From: Liolophura sinensis
Taxonomy: Eukaryota > Mollusca > Polyplacophora > Chitonida > Chitonidae
NCBI RefSeq assembly: GCF_032854445.1
Contig: NC_088297.1
Location: 23,259,127 to 23,323,126 of the forward strand
DNA: 64,000 nucleotides
Direction: 5' to 3'
Shown here: piece after piece, positions 39,901 through 46,078 of the stretch
How the letters are laid out: each line of letters starts with the position of its first letter
How positions within the stretch are numbered: the stretch's first letter is position 1
Notes under the pieces: model-generated
Seen by the model: the letters and a program-made list of their open reading frames with translations, nothing else
Database searches by the model: none
What the model was told of the DNA's origin: nothing
Program-made: the position numbers and the translations under genes

Positions 39901-42900
39901 GTCTCTATCAGGAGAGCAGTAATCTTGACATATAAACATGTCTCACAGTGACTAGTAGGAAAACTCTAGTTTAATGCATTTTTGCACCAGAAAAAGAAAT
40001 TGAGAAAATCTTTCAAACTGTCAAAATCTTTTACCATTATCCACAGAGTCCACAGTGACCGAGCTCTGTGGCCAGCAGGTAAATAAGGACAAATATGGTC
40101 ATGCTGAATTCCAAATTGTAACTGTAGTATAACTAGATAATCTGACTACTGGAGGAGATAACACAGGTAAACGACAAACGTCCTCTCCAGATAAAAATTG
40201 CCACAAAAGCATCCGCATGAAATAAAGTCAAGATGTTCTAGTAAAACACACCTAACACAAAATTAAAAGTCTTGGGTGAATGAAATCAGGTGTGCTTATA
40301 ACACCCCTTCATGGTGTGATCGTCAAAGACCGGTTACAGGTGTACTGAAACTGAATACCTGCAACTCCACAGGTTTAAATACTTTGTTCATCTATTTATG
40401 ATTCAGTAGATTTGCAGACATGTTCATGTACCTGTTAGATCGCAGGCACACCAACTGTGAGTTATCCCATGAATAGTCATGATGTATACTGTACTACACC
40501 CAGTGGTACTCCACGGGACAAATGAGTCCAACACCCTACTGAACTCTCCCTGGTTTAAAATATGATGATCCTTTACCACTGTACATAGACTAGTATGGGA
40601 TAATGTCCCTTCATAAGTCAGTGGCATAAATTAAAGCAATGGTTTGGTACATGTGCAGGGACCTTCTCAAGTGAGATTCACAATGACCCAGTGTAATTTA
40701 TTACCCATCTTTCAGTCATAATAATATATAATTGGGTCATCTTAAACTTCAGAGAGTTCAGAGAAGTCATCTGGACAGGCCGATATTCGGTCCGTCAACT
40801 GAATAAAAAACTCAATAACTGGTTATGTTTACTCAATTTAAGGATGTCTTTAGAAAGAATTATTCAAACCTTTACATAAACTCAATTTAAACATATTCAA
40901 AGTGACGCTAAGCAATCTGCTGGCATGACAAGTTATCTCCCTTTTTCGGAAATCTTCATGACCCTCTGCATTGATTAGATTTAAGAAGGCAATTTTTGGA
41001 AGTAGAGCATGAAATGAAACACATCACATAGTAAGCTTCTTTGGTCTTACCAAATCGGTCCTCACAAAAAATTTGACCAACATGGGCATCCGATTGTTTT
41101 GTTTTAGACATTAGCATAGCATGATAGACTACACACGCCTGACCTGTTTCCTCCCCCTTGACGTCAGGTGGAGCTAATATCTTCAGCTTCTTTCAAAGAA
41201 AGCATTCAGTTTGCCCCTAGGGTTCGTTTTCGGAAGCCTGAAGGTTGATAAATGGCTTACAGCAGCAAATTAAAGCCTTCTTTGCCAGATATGAACATTT
41301 ACTAGTGACACGATTTGCTATAAAAGCACCTTTTTTGTTTACAGTTATGGAGATGTGTGCCTGACAGGATTTCAGTTCAGGCCATTGAGATCCAGCTGTA
41401 TTTGTTGTGGAAAAAGTGACAATTCACTGATACATATAAAGTAGCAGTGTATTTTATTTTAATTATAGTTACTACTAGTTGAGATAAATCACTAGCTGTG
41501 AGACTCTGAATTTCTTATTACTGGTGGCTGATTTTGACGGTAAATTCCATGTGATTAGTACCCTGTCCATATGTCCAATCTGACTTCGTTTTGAACTGCT
41601 TTTGTTGACTGAAATCTTCGTTTATTTTGACAAATAAGGGTAATATTTCAAGATAATTTAGATAACGCACAGAACATTTATCTGGGTGCACTATTCAGAT
41701 TAGTTTCTAGTACACATGTAAGGTGTTGTTGATTTTCTCAAACATTTTTTTTTTTTTGTTTTAGGTAATTTTTGTCACCTCTTTTTACAGACTGAGAGTG
41801 ACAACCACATATTCCATAAGCCATTAATGCAAGATCATTCCGTCTTGATTCATTACTAGTGAATATTTTTAAAAGGTGATGTGAGAATCAACTGCTTATG
41901 TTGTCAATTTCAGTCGTTGAAGCTAGACTGATGCTCTAAATTTTAAGCTTTCTGGGCAGGTCTTGCGCATCGTTGTACTGGTATCCTGAAACACATGTAA
42001 CAATAACTGCAAGGTGCGCCGATTATCTGTTTGCAGTTATCAACCTAGGAACCAACTTGAGTTCATACATAGACAGCGACAATTACTTTGATCAGTGGAC
42101 GATCATGATACAAAAATATTCAGTTTTGGTATCTCAAACAGTCAGTCGAAACAAAAAAAAAAACAAAAAAAATCAATTTCAGTTGAAACAAAAACTCAAT
42201 TTCGCCCAGACAATGGTGCTCAGAACATGGAAAAATGACTTCTAAGAACCCCCGTCATGTCATCTTTGAGCTTTGATAATGTCAACAAAAGATTCATGTA
42301 TCATATGGTTATCATGCCTACAGTATGTAGTATGCGGTGTAGATGAGTGTGACTGGCTGACAGACTACTACTAGGCCACTACCTTAGACAACCTATTCCC
42401 ACAATATCAGCAGGTAGATCTCATCATAGATTATTTCGTCAACCTGTTGAGAAATATTGAGCCATTCTCCGTCACAGGCCGACTTGATGAATTCCCCATA
42501 ACAAGAATAAATCACAAGCTGCGTCAACCAATGAAATTCAGCTACACATTGGATCTGCCAGAATTTATTTATCTGATTGGTGTTTTACGCAATACTCGTA
42601 TTTCATTTATACAACATTGGCCGGCATTATGATAAGTCAGAAACTGGGCAGAGGACTCTTACAGAAAGAAAATCATCAAAGCAGCCACAATGAAATCCCT
42701 GATTAAATTCCCCATCACACTTATAGCTAGAAACCTATTGATACCCTAATTCCTCAACCTTTCGCATATGAAAGAGAAACTTTCAGTGCAAGTCATATAC
42801 CCTTTTTTTCAGATGATTTTGGAGATAAAACTACATGAGCTAGTCATGTTATTAGAGCTTTAACTTGGGTCACATGATGTCAGCCATCCAGTATTACTCT

Positions 42901-43595
42901 GTACAGATTTTCTCTGTCTCCAAGGAATTTTCGGCCATTTGATCGGCTTCCTGATAACTGGGTCACCAACATGTTTTAATGGAGAATGGGCCTCTATTAA
43001 TCAGCAGGTGATCAAAGGAGTAAAGTAACACAAAATACATTCCATGATGTACTTTAGTGAGTCTTTTCTGCCGATACCTACTATTTAGATACTGACAATT
43101 CCCACCTTCACAGTTTGCCCCGGCTGAAGATAACTGGTATTTTGGATAAAGGTAAGTGCCCACCGACCAAACTATTCACCACAGAGGTAACATTTGTATC
43201 ATTTGAAGCCGTATTTATCCACAATTCATTTATTCATTTATTTGATGGTTGCCCAATGCCATACTCAAAAGATAATAATAGATGTATTTATTTTTTTGAT
43301 TTTTGGATTACACCATGATAAAGAATATTTCACTGATACGACAGCGGCAAACATCATGCCAACAGAAAACCCGGCAAAGAAAGGGTGGAAACCCAAGATC
43401 GCCCAAAGCTTGTTACCATACCACCCCACTCCATACTTATCTACCAATTATCATCACTTAACACTAGACTGTACTAATATCATACTTGCAGAGGCGCAGA
43501 AGGTGAATACTTTACCTTGATGAGGTTGGTGGCAATACTGGAGCAGGCCGACACCACGGTCTTCAGACAGCGATCATGGACCACAAAGTTACACA
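9874..43595 (-). CDS. DGKQ: Diacylglycerol kinase theta, 21 coding exons, 5'-incomplete
   Basis: The enzyme phosphorylates diacylglycerol to phosphatidic acid using ATP, ending DAG signalling and starting PA signalling at membranes. The joined exons (about 883 codons) encode C1-1 (second half only), C1-2, C1-3, an acidic/basic linker, two RA/ubiquitin-like segments, the DAGK catalytic domain and the DAGK accessory domain. Three C1 domains followed by RA-like segments is the theta architecture. Human DGKQ is about 940 residues, so roughly 60-100 N-terminal residues are missing. All junctions have GT..AG borders and compatible phases except exon 13/14, which is off by one base. Introns run from about 390 bp to 5 kb and hold nearly all the repeats. 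Orthology is inferred from remembered family sequences, not from a search. Confidence 0.93.
10109..10140 (-). mobile_element. SINE tail fragment
   Basis: TTATTTATTTGATTGG then TTTTTACGCC is the reversed 3' terminus of the SINE. Nothing further of the element is recognisable. Confidence 0.5.
10855..10953 (-). CDS. DGKQ: DGKQ visible exon 20: end of accessory domain
   Basis: It encodes [18 protein letters not shown] then [15 protein letters not shown]. The block [11 protein letters not shown] ends the accessory domain in this family. Acceptor CTTACAG, donor GTATTT (weak). 33 codons, phase 0 at both ends. Confidence 0.94.
11368..11533 (-). CDS. DGKQ: DGKQ visible exon 19: accessory domain core
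   Basis: It encodes [36 protein letters not shown] and [28 protein letters not shown] and [16 protein letters not shown] are near-invariant DAGK accessory motifs. The Ser codon is split AG/C across the array-bearing intron, confirming the exon 18 donor. Acceptor GTTATAG, donor GTAAGC. Confidence 0.96.
11880..16602 (-). repeat. 44-bp tandem array of the exon 18 end plus its splice donor, about 107 copies
   Basis: Read on the minus strand each unit is CCTGTGGAGGGTATCATT, then ATACTCAACATTCTCAG (coding end of exon 18), then GTAAGTTCT (start of the intron). The copy nearest the exon (16559-16602) is the genuine exon/intron junction; all others lie downstream in the intron. Variants recur: GATACC/GATGCC, GGAG/GAAG, and GTTCAG/GTTGAG/GATAAG/AAGTTGAG before GTATAA. 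The donor is kept in almost every unit; exceptions include 14828 (GTACGT) and units near 14742, 15532 and 16046 (GTAAAT). Two shortened 30-bp units occur near 15597 and 16111. Confidence 0.97.
16566..16721 (-). CDS. DGKQ: DGKQ visible exon 18: accessory domain, source of the 44-bp array
   Basis: It encodes [36 protein letters not shown] and [20 protein letters not shown]...G..K and L..xEGxIxxNI precede SWGSG of exon 19, as in family members. Acceptor TTTCAG, donor GTAAGT at 16565-16560. Its last 35 bases plus the first nine intron bases equal one unit of the adjoining repeat array, so the true donor is the first of about 107 copies. A Leu stands where human has Pro before SWGSG. Confidence 0.94.
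16874..17012 (-). mobile_element. SINE 3' half
   Basis: It shows the tail TTTATTTATTTGATTGGTGT, then ACTTATACGATGGCGGCC, ATTATGGTGGGTGGAAACTG and CCACGACCATCCACAGGTTG. The tRNA-like head is absent. It lies in the intron between exons 17 and 18. Confidence 0.85.
17461..17664 (-). CDS. DGKQ: DGKQ visible exon 17: start of accessory domain
   Basis: It encodes [18 protein letters not shown], a Ser/Thr/Asn-rich insert, then [20 protein letters not shown] and [22 protein letters not shown].....FH..REE.P.KF.SR is the hallmark of the DAGK accessory domain. Acceptor CACCAG, donor GTGAGT. 204 bp, ends in phase 2. Confidence 0.95.
17737..17912 (-). mobile_element. Diverged repeat, second SINE-like family
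   Basis: It starts with TTTATTTATTTATT and ends with a GACCTTTGGTAAGTTACAGA then CAAACTTTCCCA block shared with copies near 21880, 25220, 43760, 46030 and 57520. Embedded is a CGTACTTAACAATTTCTACA motif of the third dispersed family. Confidence 0.5.
17956..20082 (-). mobile_element. Decayed piggyBac transposon with terminal inverted repeats
   Basis: The right end (minus sense) reads TTAATCCTTTGAACCCGACA and the left end TTCACCCTTTGAACCCTGGC, an inverted match that continues with AGGTTTT and GTAC.CCTGAC..GGCC blocks on both sides. The TTAA target site survives at 20079-20082, while the left one is TTCA. Inside is a broken piggyBac transposase on the minus strand. The element sits in the DGKQ intron between exons 16 and 17, in the same orientation as the gene. 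At 2.1 kb it is close to an ordinary element with internal loss. Confidence 0.88.
18213..19732 (-). pseudogene. piggyBac transposase remnant
   Basis: The N-terminal start [16 protein letters not shown] followed by SDSDEE (about 19709-19640) is typical of piggyBac-family proteins. Around 19230-19060 are IKWGIKV..., EIYTGK, and TDHFYTSV with a DDD-catalytic-type Asp. Around 18930-18850 comes [17 protein letters not shown], then [11 protein letters not shown] (third-Asp block) near 18700, and the Cys-rich C-terminal finger RCVVCLEK ... [11 protein letters not shown] ... YHTKVKF at 18430-18240. In-frame stops, at least three frame changes and loss of the first-Asp segment make it non-functional. 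Confidence 0.88.
20602..20842 (-). mobile_element. tRNA-derived SINE, near full length
   Basis: The tail (GATTTATCTGATTGGTATTT), the body (GGCGGCCAGCATTATGGTGG) and the tRNA-like head (reverse B box GGACTTGAACTC, then GCGCTAACCAACTGAGCGAC) are all present. It is the best copy in the window for defining the family. It ends about 80 bp from exon 16. Confidence 0.9.
20925..21033 (-). CDS. DGKQ: DGKQ visible exon 16: end of catalytic domain
   Basis: It encodes [32 protein letters not shown] and IKLDR. [17 protein letters not shown] is a strongly conserved DAGK block spanning the exon 15/16 junction. Acceptor ATTCCAG, donor GTGAGT. 109 bp, ends in phase 2. Confidence 0.95.
21444..21592 (-). CDS. 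DGKQ: DGKQ visible exon 15: catalytic domain with GGDG motif
   Basis: It encodes [35 protein letters not shown] and [26 protein letters not shown] is the glycine-rich nucleotide-binding signature of all DAG kinases, and its catalytic Asp is intact. [10 protein letters not shown] continues into NDL in exon 16. Donor is GTAGTT, an imperfect consensus. Confidence 0.96.
21853..21925 (-). mobile_element. Fragment of second SINE-like family
   Basis: The block GGGCTAAACCACTTTTATTC and ..GAGTAACAAACAAACTTTCC matches those near 25220 and 43760. Confidence 0.45.
22034..22212 (-). mobile_element. SINE, head truncated
   Basis: It has the tail TTTATTTATTTGACTGGTGT, the body CCAGCAGTATGGTGGGGAG, ACCCACGACCATCCGCTGG, then GAAGCCAGCATGAGC. 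Confidence 0.85.
22276..22426 (-). CDS. DGKQ: DGKQ visible exon 14: start of kinase catalytic domain
   Basis: It encodes [35 protein letters not shown] and [15 protein letters not shown]. LLVFVNxKSGG is the first conserved motif of the DAGK catalytic domain, and [10 protein letters not shown]..GGPLPG follows as expected. Acceptor TTGTGCAG, donor GTGAGT. 151 bp, ends in phase 2. Confidence 0.93.
22448..22566 (-). mobile_element. SINE fragment
   Basis: TTTATTTATTTGACTGGTGT, then TTTCACCTATACCAAGGC, CCCAGCATTATTGTGGGA and CGCAGGTTGCTGGCAGACC. It inserts 22 bp upstream of the exon 14 acceptor. Confidence 0.8.
22876..24618. repeat. 40-bp minisatellite array, about 43 copies
   Basis: The unit is about ACGTTGCTGAACGGTATATG then ATGTCCATGACGCATCTGTC, exactly 40 bp, located in the DGKQ intron between exons 13 and 14. 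Copy variants repeat in blocks: 23719-23955 and 24199-24435 are nearly identical, implying a 480-bp (12-unit) segmental duplication, and a four-unit block near 23221 recurs at 23381. It bears no visible similarity to DGKQ exons. Open frames arise only because three units make 120 bp. Confidence 0.95.
24811..24968 (-). CDS. DGKQ: DGKQ visible exon 13: lead-in to catalytic domain
   Basis: It encodes [36 protein letters not shown] and [17 protein letters not shown], matching the stretch before the kinase domain (GA-V-L-V, AE-A-R, LKD, LLP). Acceptor GTTTCAG, donor CAG followed by GTAAGTTAAC. With this donor the exon ends in phase 0, but exon 14 needs one extra base. A GT four bases further would restore frame. 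Confidence 0.88.
25150..25260. mobile_element. Second SINE-like family, fragment
   Basis: It contains GAGTGCCCAGCATAAACCAC, then CTGTGGCAAGTTACTGACAA and ACATTCCCGTGACGTAC. This matches 43720-43795. Confidence 0.5.
26280..26430 (-). CDS. DGKQ: DGKQ visible exon 12: pre-catalytic region
   Basis: It encodes [34 protein letters not shown] and [16 protein letters not shown]. The SLRQ...TRFY and VSL(Y/F)VGxLPxGLS blocks lie just before the catalytic domain in theta and look like an RRM-like fold (the second block resembles an RNP2 strand). Donor is AAAG followed by GTTGGT, an unusual donor, chosen because it preserves frame with exon 13. Confidence 0.9.
27123..27251. mobile_element. MITE-like element with inverted ends
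   Basis: CAGGGGCCAGTTGATCAAAAG at the left matches the reverse complement of CACTTTTGAACTAGCCCCTG at the right. The element is about 129 bp with no coding capacity, inside the intron between exons 11 and 12. Confidence 0.65.
27540..27653 (-). CDS. DGKQ: DGKQ visible exon 11: end of second RA segment
   Basis: It encodes [18 protein letters not shown], then [20 protein letters not shown]. The pattern (Y/F)xLxEV ... ER/KxL ..DxxPW.L is the usual end of an RA-type domain. Acceptor TTCACAG, donor GTAAGT. It is exactly 38 codons, phase 0 at both ends. Confidence 0.9.
28423..28516 (-). CDS. DGKQ: DGKQ visible exon 10: second RA segment
   Basis: It encodes [18 protein letters not shown] followed by [14 protein letters not shown], a beta-beta-alpha pattern typical of RA/ubiquitin-like folds. 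Acceptor CCAACAG after a C-rich tract, donor GTGAGT. Length is 94 bp, phase 2 in and phase 0 out. Confidence 0.88.
29218..29356 (-). CDS. DGKQ: DGKQ visible exon 9: inter-RA linker and start of second RA segment
   Basis: It reads [34 protein letters not shown] and [12 protein letters not shown]. The final IKVYPG block corresponds to the KIYPG segment that opens the second ubiquitin-like region of theta. Acceptor GCTGCAG, donor GTCAGT. It ends in phase 2. Confidence 0.88.
30424..30543. mobile_element. MITE-like element with inverted ends
   Basis: The left end GGGGCCACTTTCATAAAG and the right end CTTTGTGAAAGTGGCGCC are inverted repeats. The interior holds short palindromic GTAC-rich motifs. 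A related copy lies at 48617-48708. Confidence 0.7.
31099..31171 (-). CDS. DGKQ: DGKQ visible exon 8: end of first RA segment
   Basis: It encodes [18 protein letters not shown] followed by SEASEF, continuing exon 7 in frame. The EAALxxxHIxxDP block matches the theta RA domain. Acceptor CATCATAG, donor GTGAGC. Length is 73 bp, leaving one base. Confidence 0.88.
31869..31966 (-). CDS. DGKQ: DGKQ visible exon 7: start of first RA segment
   Basis: It encodes [19 protein letters not shown] and then [13 protein letters not shown]. The pattern hydrophobic-x-V/I-F/Y-D-G ... R.. beta strand ... A..V/I is that of the Ras-association fold in DGK theta. Acceptor TTTCAG, donor GTAAGG. 98 bp, ends in phase 0. 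Confidence 0.9.
32538..32657 (-). CDS. DGKQ: DGKQ visible exon 6: charged linker before RA domain
   Basis: It encodes a Ser/Glu/Arg/Lys/Asp-rich, low-complexity linker ([17 protein letters not shown].., then [12 protein letters not shown]). The matching region is variable in the family, so support comes from phase (starts with two bases, ends with one), the acceptor CTTGCAG and its position between C1-3 and the RA domain. The donor GTTAGT is a weaker consensus. Confidence 0.78.
33350..33445 (+). repeat. Three-copy short tandem repeat
   Basis: The phrase GCAAAGGGCAA(C/T) followed by (G/C)AG.CAAAA.AGCAA occurs three times at about 37-bp spacing, with divergence. It lies in the intron between exons 5 and 6. 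Confidence 0.6.
34897..35094 (-). mobile_element. SINE with internal deletion
   Basis: The tail (ATTTACTTATTTGTTTGG) and head (GGACTTGAACTCACAGTCAC, GCATTGGTGAGAGGCTC) are present, but much of the central body is lost. Confidence 0.75.
35868..36125 (-). mobile_element. tRNA-derived SINE, near full length
   Basis: Tail, body (GAGGAAACCGGGCAGAGCCC) and head (GTGAGAGGCTCCTGGGTCA, GCTAACAACTTGGCCACGG) are all recognisable. Confidence 0.85.
36252..36393 (-). CDS. DGKQ: DGKQ visible exon 5: end of C1-3 and linker
   Basis: It begins [18 protein letters not shown] and continues [26 protein letters not shown] supplies the last HxxC and C ligands of C1-3, and the LRxxLLPPSC segment follows as in family members. 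The donor is GTAAGT. It is 142 bp, leaving one base for exon 6. Confidence 0.9.
37219..37350 (-). CDS. DGKQ: DGKQ visible exon 4: first part of C1-3
   Basis: It encodes [18 protein letters not shown], then [17 protein letters not shown] and MRCEWCGVT. The HHWREGNLP block and the two CxxC pairs start the third C1 domain, which in theta is the extended cysteine-rich motif. The acceptor GTTGTTGTAG, rather than the internal CAG nine bases later, is the one that keeps frame with exon 3. The initial ATG is internal, not the start codon. Length is 132 bp. Confidence 0.93.
37556..37802 (-). mobile_element. tRNA-derived SINE, near full length
   Basis: It shows ATTGGTGTTTTACGCCATA, TTTCACTTATACAACAATGG, GCTGGACTTGAACTCCTGGC and GTGAGAGGCTCCTGGGTCAT, ending in CCACGGAGGCCCC. 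Confidence 0.88.
38033..38121 (-). CDS. DGKQ: DGKQ visible exon 3: second half of C1-2
   Basis: Joined to exon 2 it gives [18 protein letters not shown] and then [15 protein letters not shown], completing the C1-2 zinc ligands (CxxC, HxxC, C). The acceptor is ATTTCAG and the donor GTAAGC. It is 89 bp and ends in phase 0. Confidence 0.92.
38180..38360 (+). mobile_element. Third dispersed repeat family, long copy
   Basis: It contains GTACTTAACAATTTTTCAGT, CATATGACAACAAAGGAGTT, TATCTAGTGCTGCTTCATTG and CCCAAGCCATTATACTGATA. It shares all these blocks with 56775-56965, so this is a genuine dispersed family. Confidence 0.65.
38806..38908 (-). CDS. DGKQ: DGKQ visible exon 2: first half of C1-2
   Basis: The exon reads [18 protein letters not shown] followed by [16 protein letters not shown]. 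The His and the CxxC pair are the first zinc ligands of the second C1 domain, and the HKRKFCxVCRK-like stretch is characteristic of theta. A polypyrimidine acceptor and a GTAAG donor flank it. It is 103 bp and ends in phase 1, which fits exon 3. Confidence 0.93.
38935..39183 (-). mobile_element. tRNA-derived SINE, near full length
   Basis: Tail GATTTATTCATTTATTTATC, body TTATGGTGGGAGGAAACCGG and a degraded head ending in CTCAGCCACAGAGCCCC. It starts 27 bp upstream of the exon 2 acceptor. Confidence 0.85.
39662..39742. mobile_element. Half copy of the hairpin element at 59473-59620
   Basis: CCAATATGAGGATTACTGAC and CATATCCTGTCACTGAGAAA, then CCATGTAACTAATAGC, match the reverse complement of 59473-59552 (loop plus one arm). 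The second arm is missing. Confidence 0.6.
39743..42560. other. Intron sequence, nothing recognised
   Basis: AT-rich sequence within the intron between exons 1 and 2. No splice-bounded coding stretch, RNA gene or clear repeat is visible. Confidence 0.5.
42563..42655 (-). mobile_element. SINE 3' fragment
   Basis: TTTATTTATCTGATTGGTGT, TTTACGCAATACTCG and ACAACATTGGCCGGCATTAT mark the conserved end of the family. The rest is lost. Confidence 0.75.
43222..43402 (-). mobile_element. Diverged SINE, possibly two nested tails
   Basis: Two tail motifs (43222-43262 and 43283-43320) precede one body: AATATTTCACTGATACGACA, GCGGCAAACATCATGCC, GAAACCCAAGATCGCC. This suggests one SINE inserted into another's tail. 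Confidence 0.6.
43516..43595 (-). CDS. DGKQ: DGKQ visible exon 1: second half of C1-1
   Basis: The exon encodes [17 protein letters not shown] and then SSIATNLIK. This is the C-terminal zinc-ligand half of a C1 domain (C, then HxxC, then C). The acceptor is CCACAG before the exon and the donor is GTAAAG after it. It starts with two bases of a split codon, so a preceding exon must end in phase 1. That exon, which should hold the first His and the CxxC pair, was not located. Confidence 0.88.
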
Positions 43596-43650
43596 CTGTG
43601 GACAGAAGAACAAGAACATCAGTAAGCACAAGCACGTCATACAATTAATG

Positions 43651-43800
43651 TTCTTTATTTATTTGACAGTTTTTAGACAAGAATTTTCCACTCGGTATAC
43701 AATGGCGATCAGTCTCATAGGTGCAGGAAACTGAAGCACCCAGCATAAACCAGCGACCCTTTGGAAAGTTGCAGATGGACTTTCCCACATGTGACATACA
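43651..43800 (-). mobile_element. Second SINE-like family, best copy
   Basis: After TTTATTTATTTGACAG the body differs from the main family: GTGCAGGAAACTGAAGCACC, CAGCATAAACCAGCGACCC, then TTGCAGATGGACTTTCCCAC. Confidence 0.6.
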
Positions 43801-45331
43801 GATACAGATAAGAAGACAATCAGTCTTCAACAAATCAGTGGTATAACTTAACACCTGCCCGCTCACCAAACGCAAGTGAAATCGGCACTGGGCCAGTAAG
43901 TCATGTTTTTGGGTTGTGGGGCAGCGCAAGAGACTTGCTAAGAGCATAAAAATAATCTATGATCTGAATTGCATATGTTCACAATCACTCGCTAGCTTGA
44001 ATCTTTCGACTGCACTGGTAAAATATTTGCGTAACATCGCGAACTTCATTTCAGCCATGCACAGCTTTCAGACGGATGGATGAATCAAAGCGAGGCTTTT
44101 GCCTAGTGCGCAGCTCATACTCTCCCACACATGGATGTTTTCATACTGTAAAAAATCAGAAGCATTCTCCGCGTGTCGCTGAGAAGGCTCAGTGGAGGCT
44201 GGTCGCCACGTTGTTTACCTTGTGTTTGTCGCAATGGAGAAGATTCAATGGAGTCTTTTTTGACTAACCACCGGTCAAAAACAAATCCCAGTAGCCCTTC
44301 TGTCAGATAGAAATAAACTTTACGATAGCGCTTAACATTCGAGACTTGGAAAGAAGAATATTCGTGGGAAAGAAGAATATTCGTGGGCTTGAATTCTTGC
44401 ACTAAGCGGACAGATAAGCCGTGTAAGCGCTCATAATCTTAGAGTGGATTAAAACAGTTACATCTGACAAATTATTTCCAAACTTTGCACTCTAATATAT
44501 TAGTATTTGATTAGACTTTAGTCTATGGTTAATAACTGAATACATAAACAAGTTACATAAATGAAAGTCACATTTTTTTTTAATCACTTCAGTGTAGCAT
44601 CAGAAAAATAAAAATGCATGAATGTGAATTGAGACAGATGTATTTAATTCAAAACAATTTTAATATTAATGTTGGCAATAAATTGTGAAACAAATGGTTG
44701 CGTTGTGGCATGGCAAGTGAAAATGAGTGCGGACAATCAGTTTTCTTTGTCAGCTTGCCCTGAGAGCTGGCACCTAAAAAGTTAAGTTACACCACTGCAA
44801 ATGTTAGACTGCAAGGAAATCTACAAAAGTACATTGTCTAAATAGTTGTACAAAAGAACGGATTGAATATAAACATACTGTGTTAGGAAGTACAATAGCC
44901 CTGGTTACAGTTAGTGAACACAGTATCTACTGGGCAAAATTATTTTCCTGGAACCTTGCCCAAATAATATCTTCAGACCGTTTTACAAGAATATTTGGCT
45001 TCAGAGGCATTTTCCCTTTACTCAATATTGACAGGATCTGAACTTGTGCCCAGTCCATCAGAACTACTCATGCTTATTTATTTTTATTTATTTCATTGTC
45101 GTTTTACACCGTATTCAGCTGTTCATGTTTAGGAAATCTGAAGTCTGTAAGTGCATTTCCCATCTGAAGTCGATAACCTATCCTACTAACAACCATCTGG
45201 TCAGTGTGTGTACACATTTTAACGCTTCTGTCCGAGTTACTTCCCTTTACACCCGCCACACCAAGTGTAGTTCTTGAGCAGGAAAAGTTACTAATGGGGG
45301 CACTGAAGTGGTATTACCTGGAAATTTTGGT

Positions 45332-45355
45332 GGGGGGGGGGGGGGGGGGGGGGGG
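45332..45355. repeat. Poly-G run, 24 bases
   Basis: Uninterrupted G homopolymer, capable of G-quadruplex formation and prone to length error in sequencing. Confidence 0.9.
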
Positions 45356-45924
45356 TAGAAGAAAAGCGACTGGGACTATAAAATAAACTTCACATGTTAT
45401 TCACTCATTAGAATAGTTACTTCTGCTTTAGTGCAAACACTATTTTGCTTTAACTTGCTGTTCTTAAGTTGTGAATTTTCTTGTGCAGGGTTCATACAGA
45501 AATGGGTTTTCAAAATACCGCGATATTCCATGATTTTCCAGTCCATTATCACTAAAATGCCATGATATTCAACAGAGAGGTGTTGGTGGGAATGTTAGTG
45601 TAAGTTGATGGAACAAGCAAGTTTGGATGGTTGTGTATGCTTTATGCTTTCATCATTATTTCACTCATATCACTTTATCTGATTAGTGTTAAACGTCCTA
45701 CACAATAAATCATATGCCAATGGTTCTCGTCTGTTCTAGCAAAGCTGCTATGTTTAAATAGTCATGCAAAACATGATACAATATAACAATATACAGACTT
45801 TGTTCTATTTCTGACAGCAAGGCCTAAGCAAGTAACATTATTACACATGTAGTATCAGTAATATTAAATAAGGCACTTGGCATGGCCTACATCAGGTGAC
45901 AGGGCAAATGAGGAAAATATATTT

Positions 45925-46078
45925 ATTTATTTGATTCTTGTTTGGCATCACACTGGTGAAGTTTTCACTTCATGTATGCTGTTGGTAATTAAGATTTAAG
46001 AGTGGAGTAAACCAGACTCCCTGGAGCAAACCATTAACCTCTGTCAAATTACTGATAAACTTCCCACATGCAACATTC
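45925..46078 (-). mobile_element. Second SINE-like family, diverged
   Basis: It starts ATTTATTTATTTGATTCTTG and ends CAAATTACTGATAAACTTCC then CACATGC, parallel to 43651-43800. Confidence 0.5.

Noticed and set aside
44076-44402. Possible alternative first exon or promoter near a CpG-richer patch
   Set aside because: No start codon linked to a phase-compatible donor for exon 1, and no C1-like sequence was seen.
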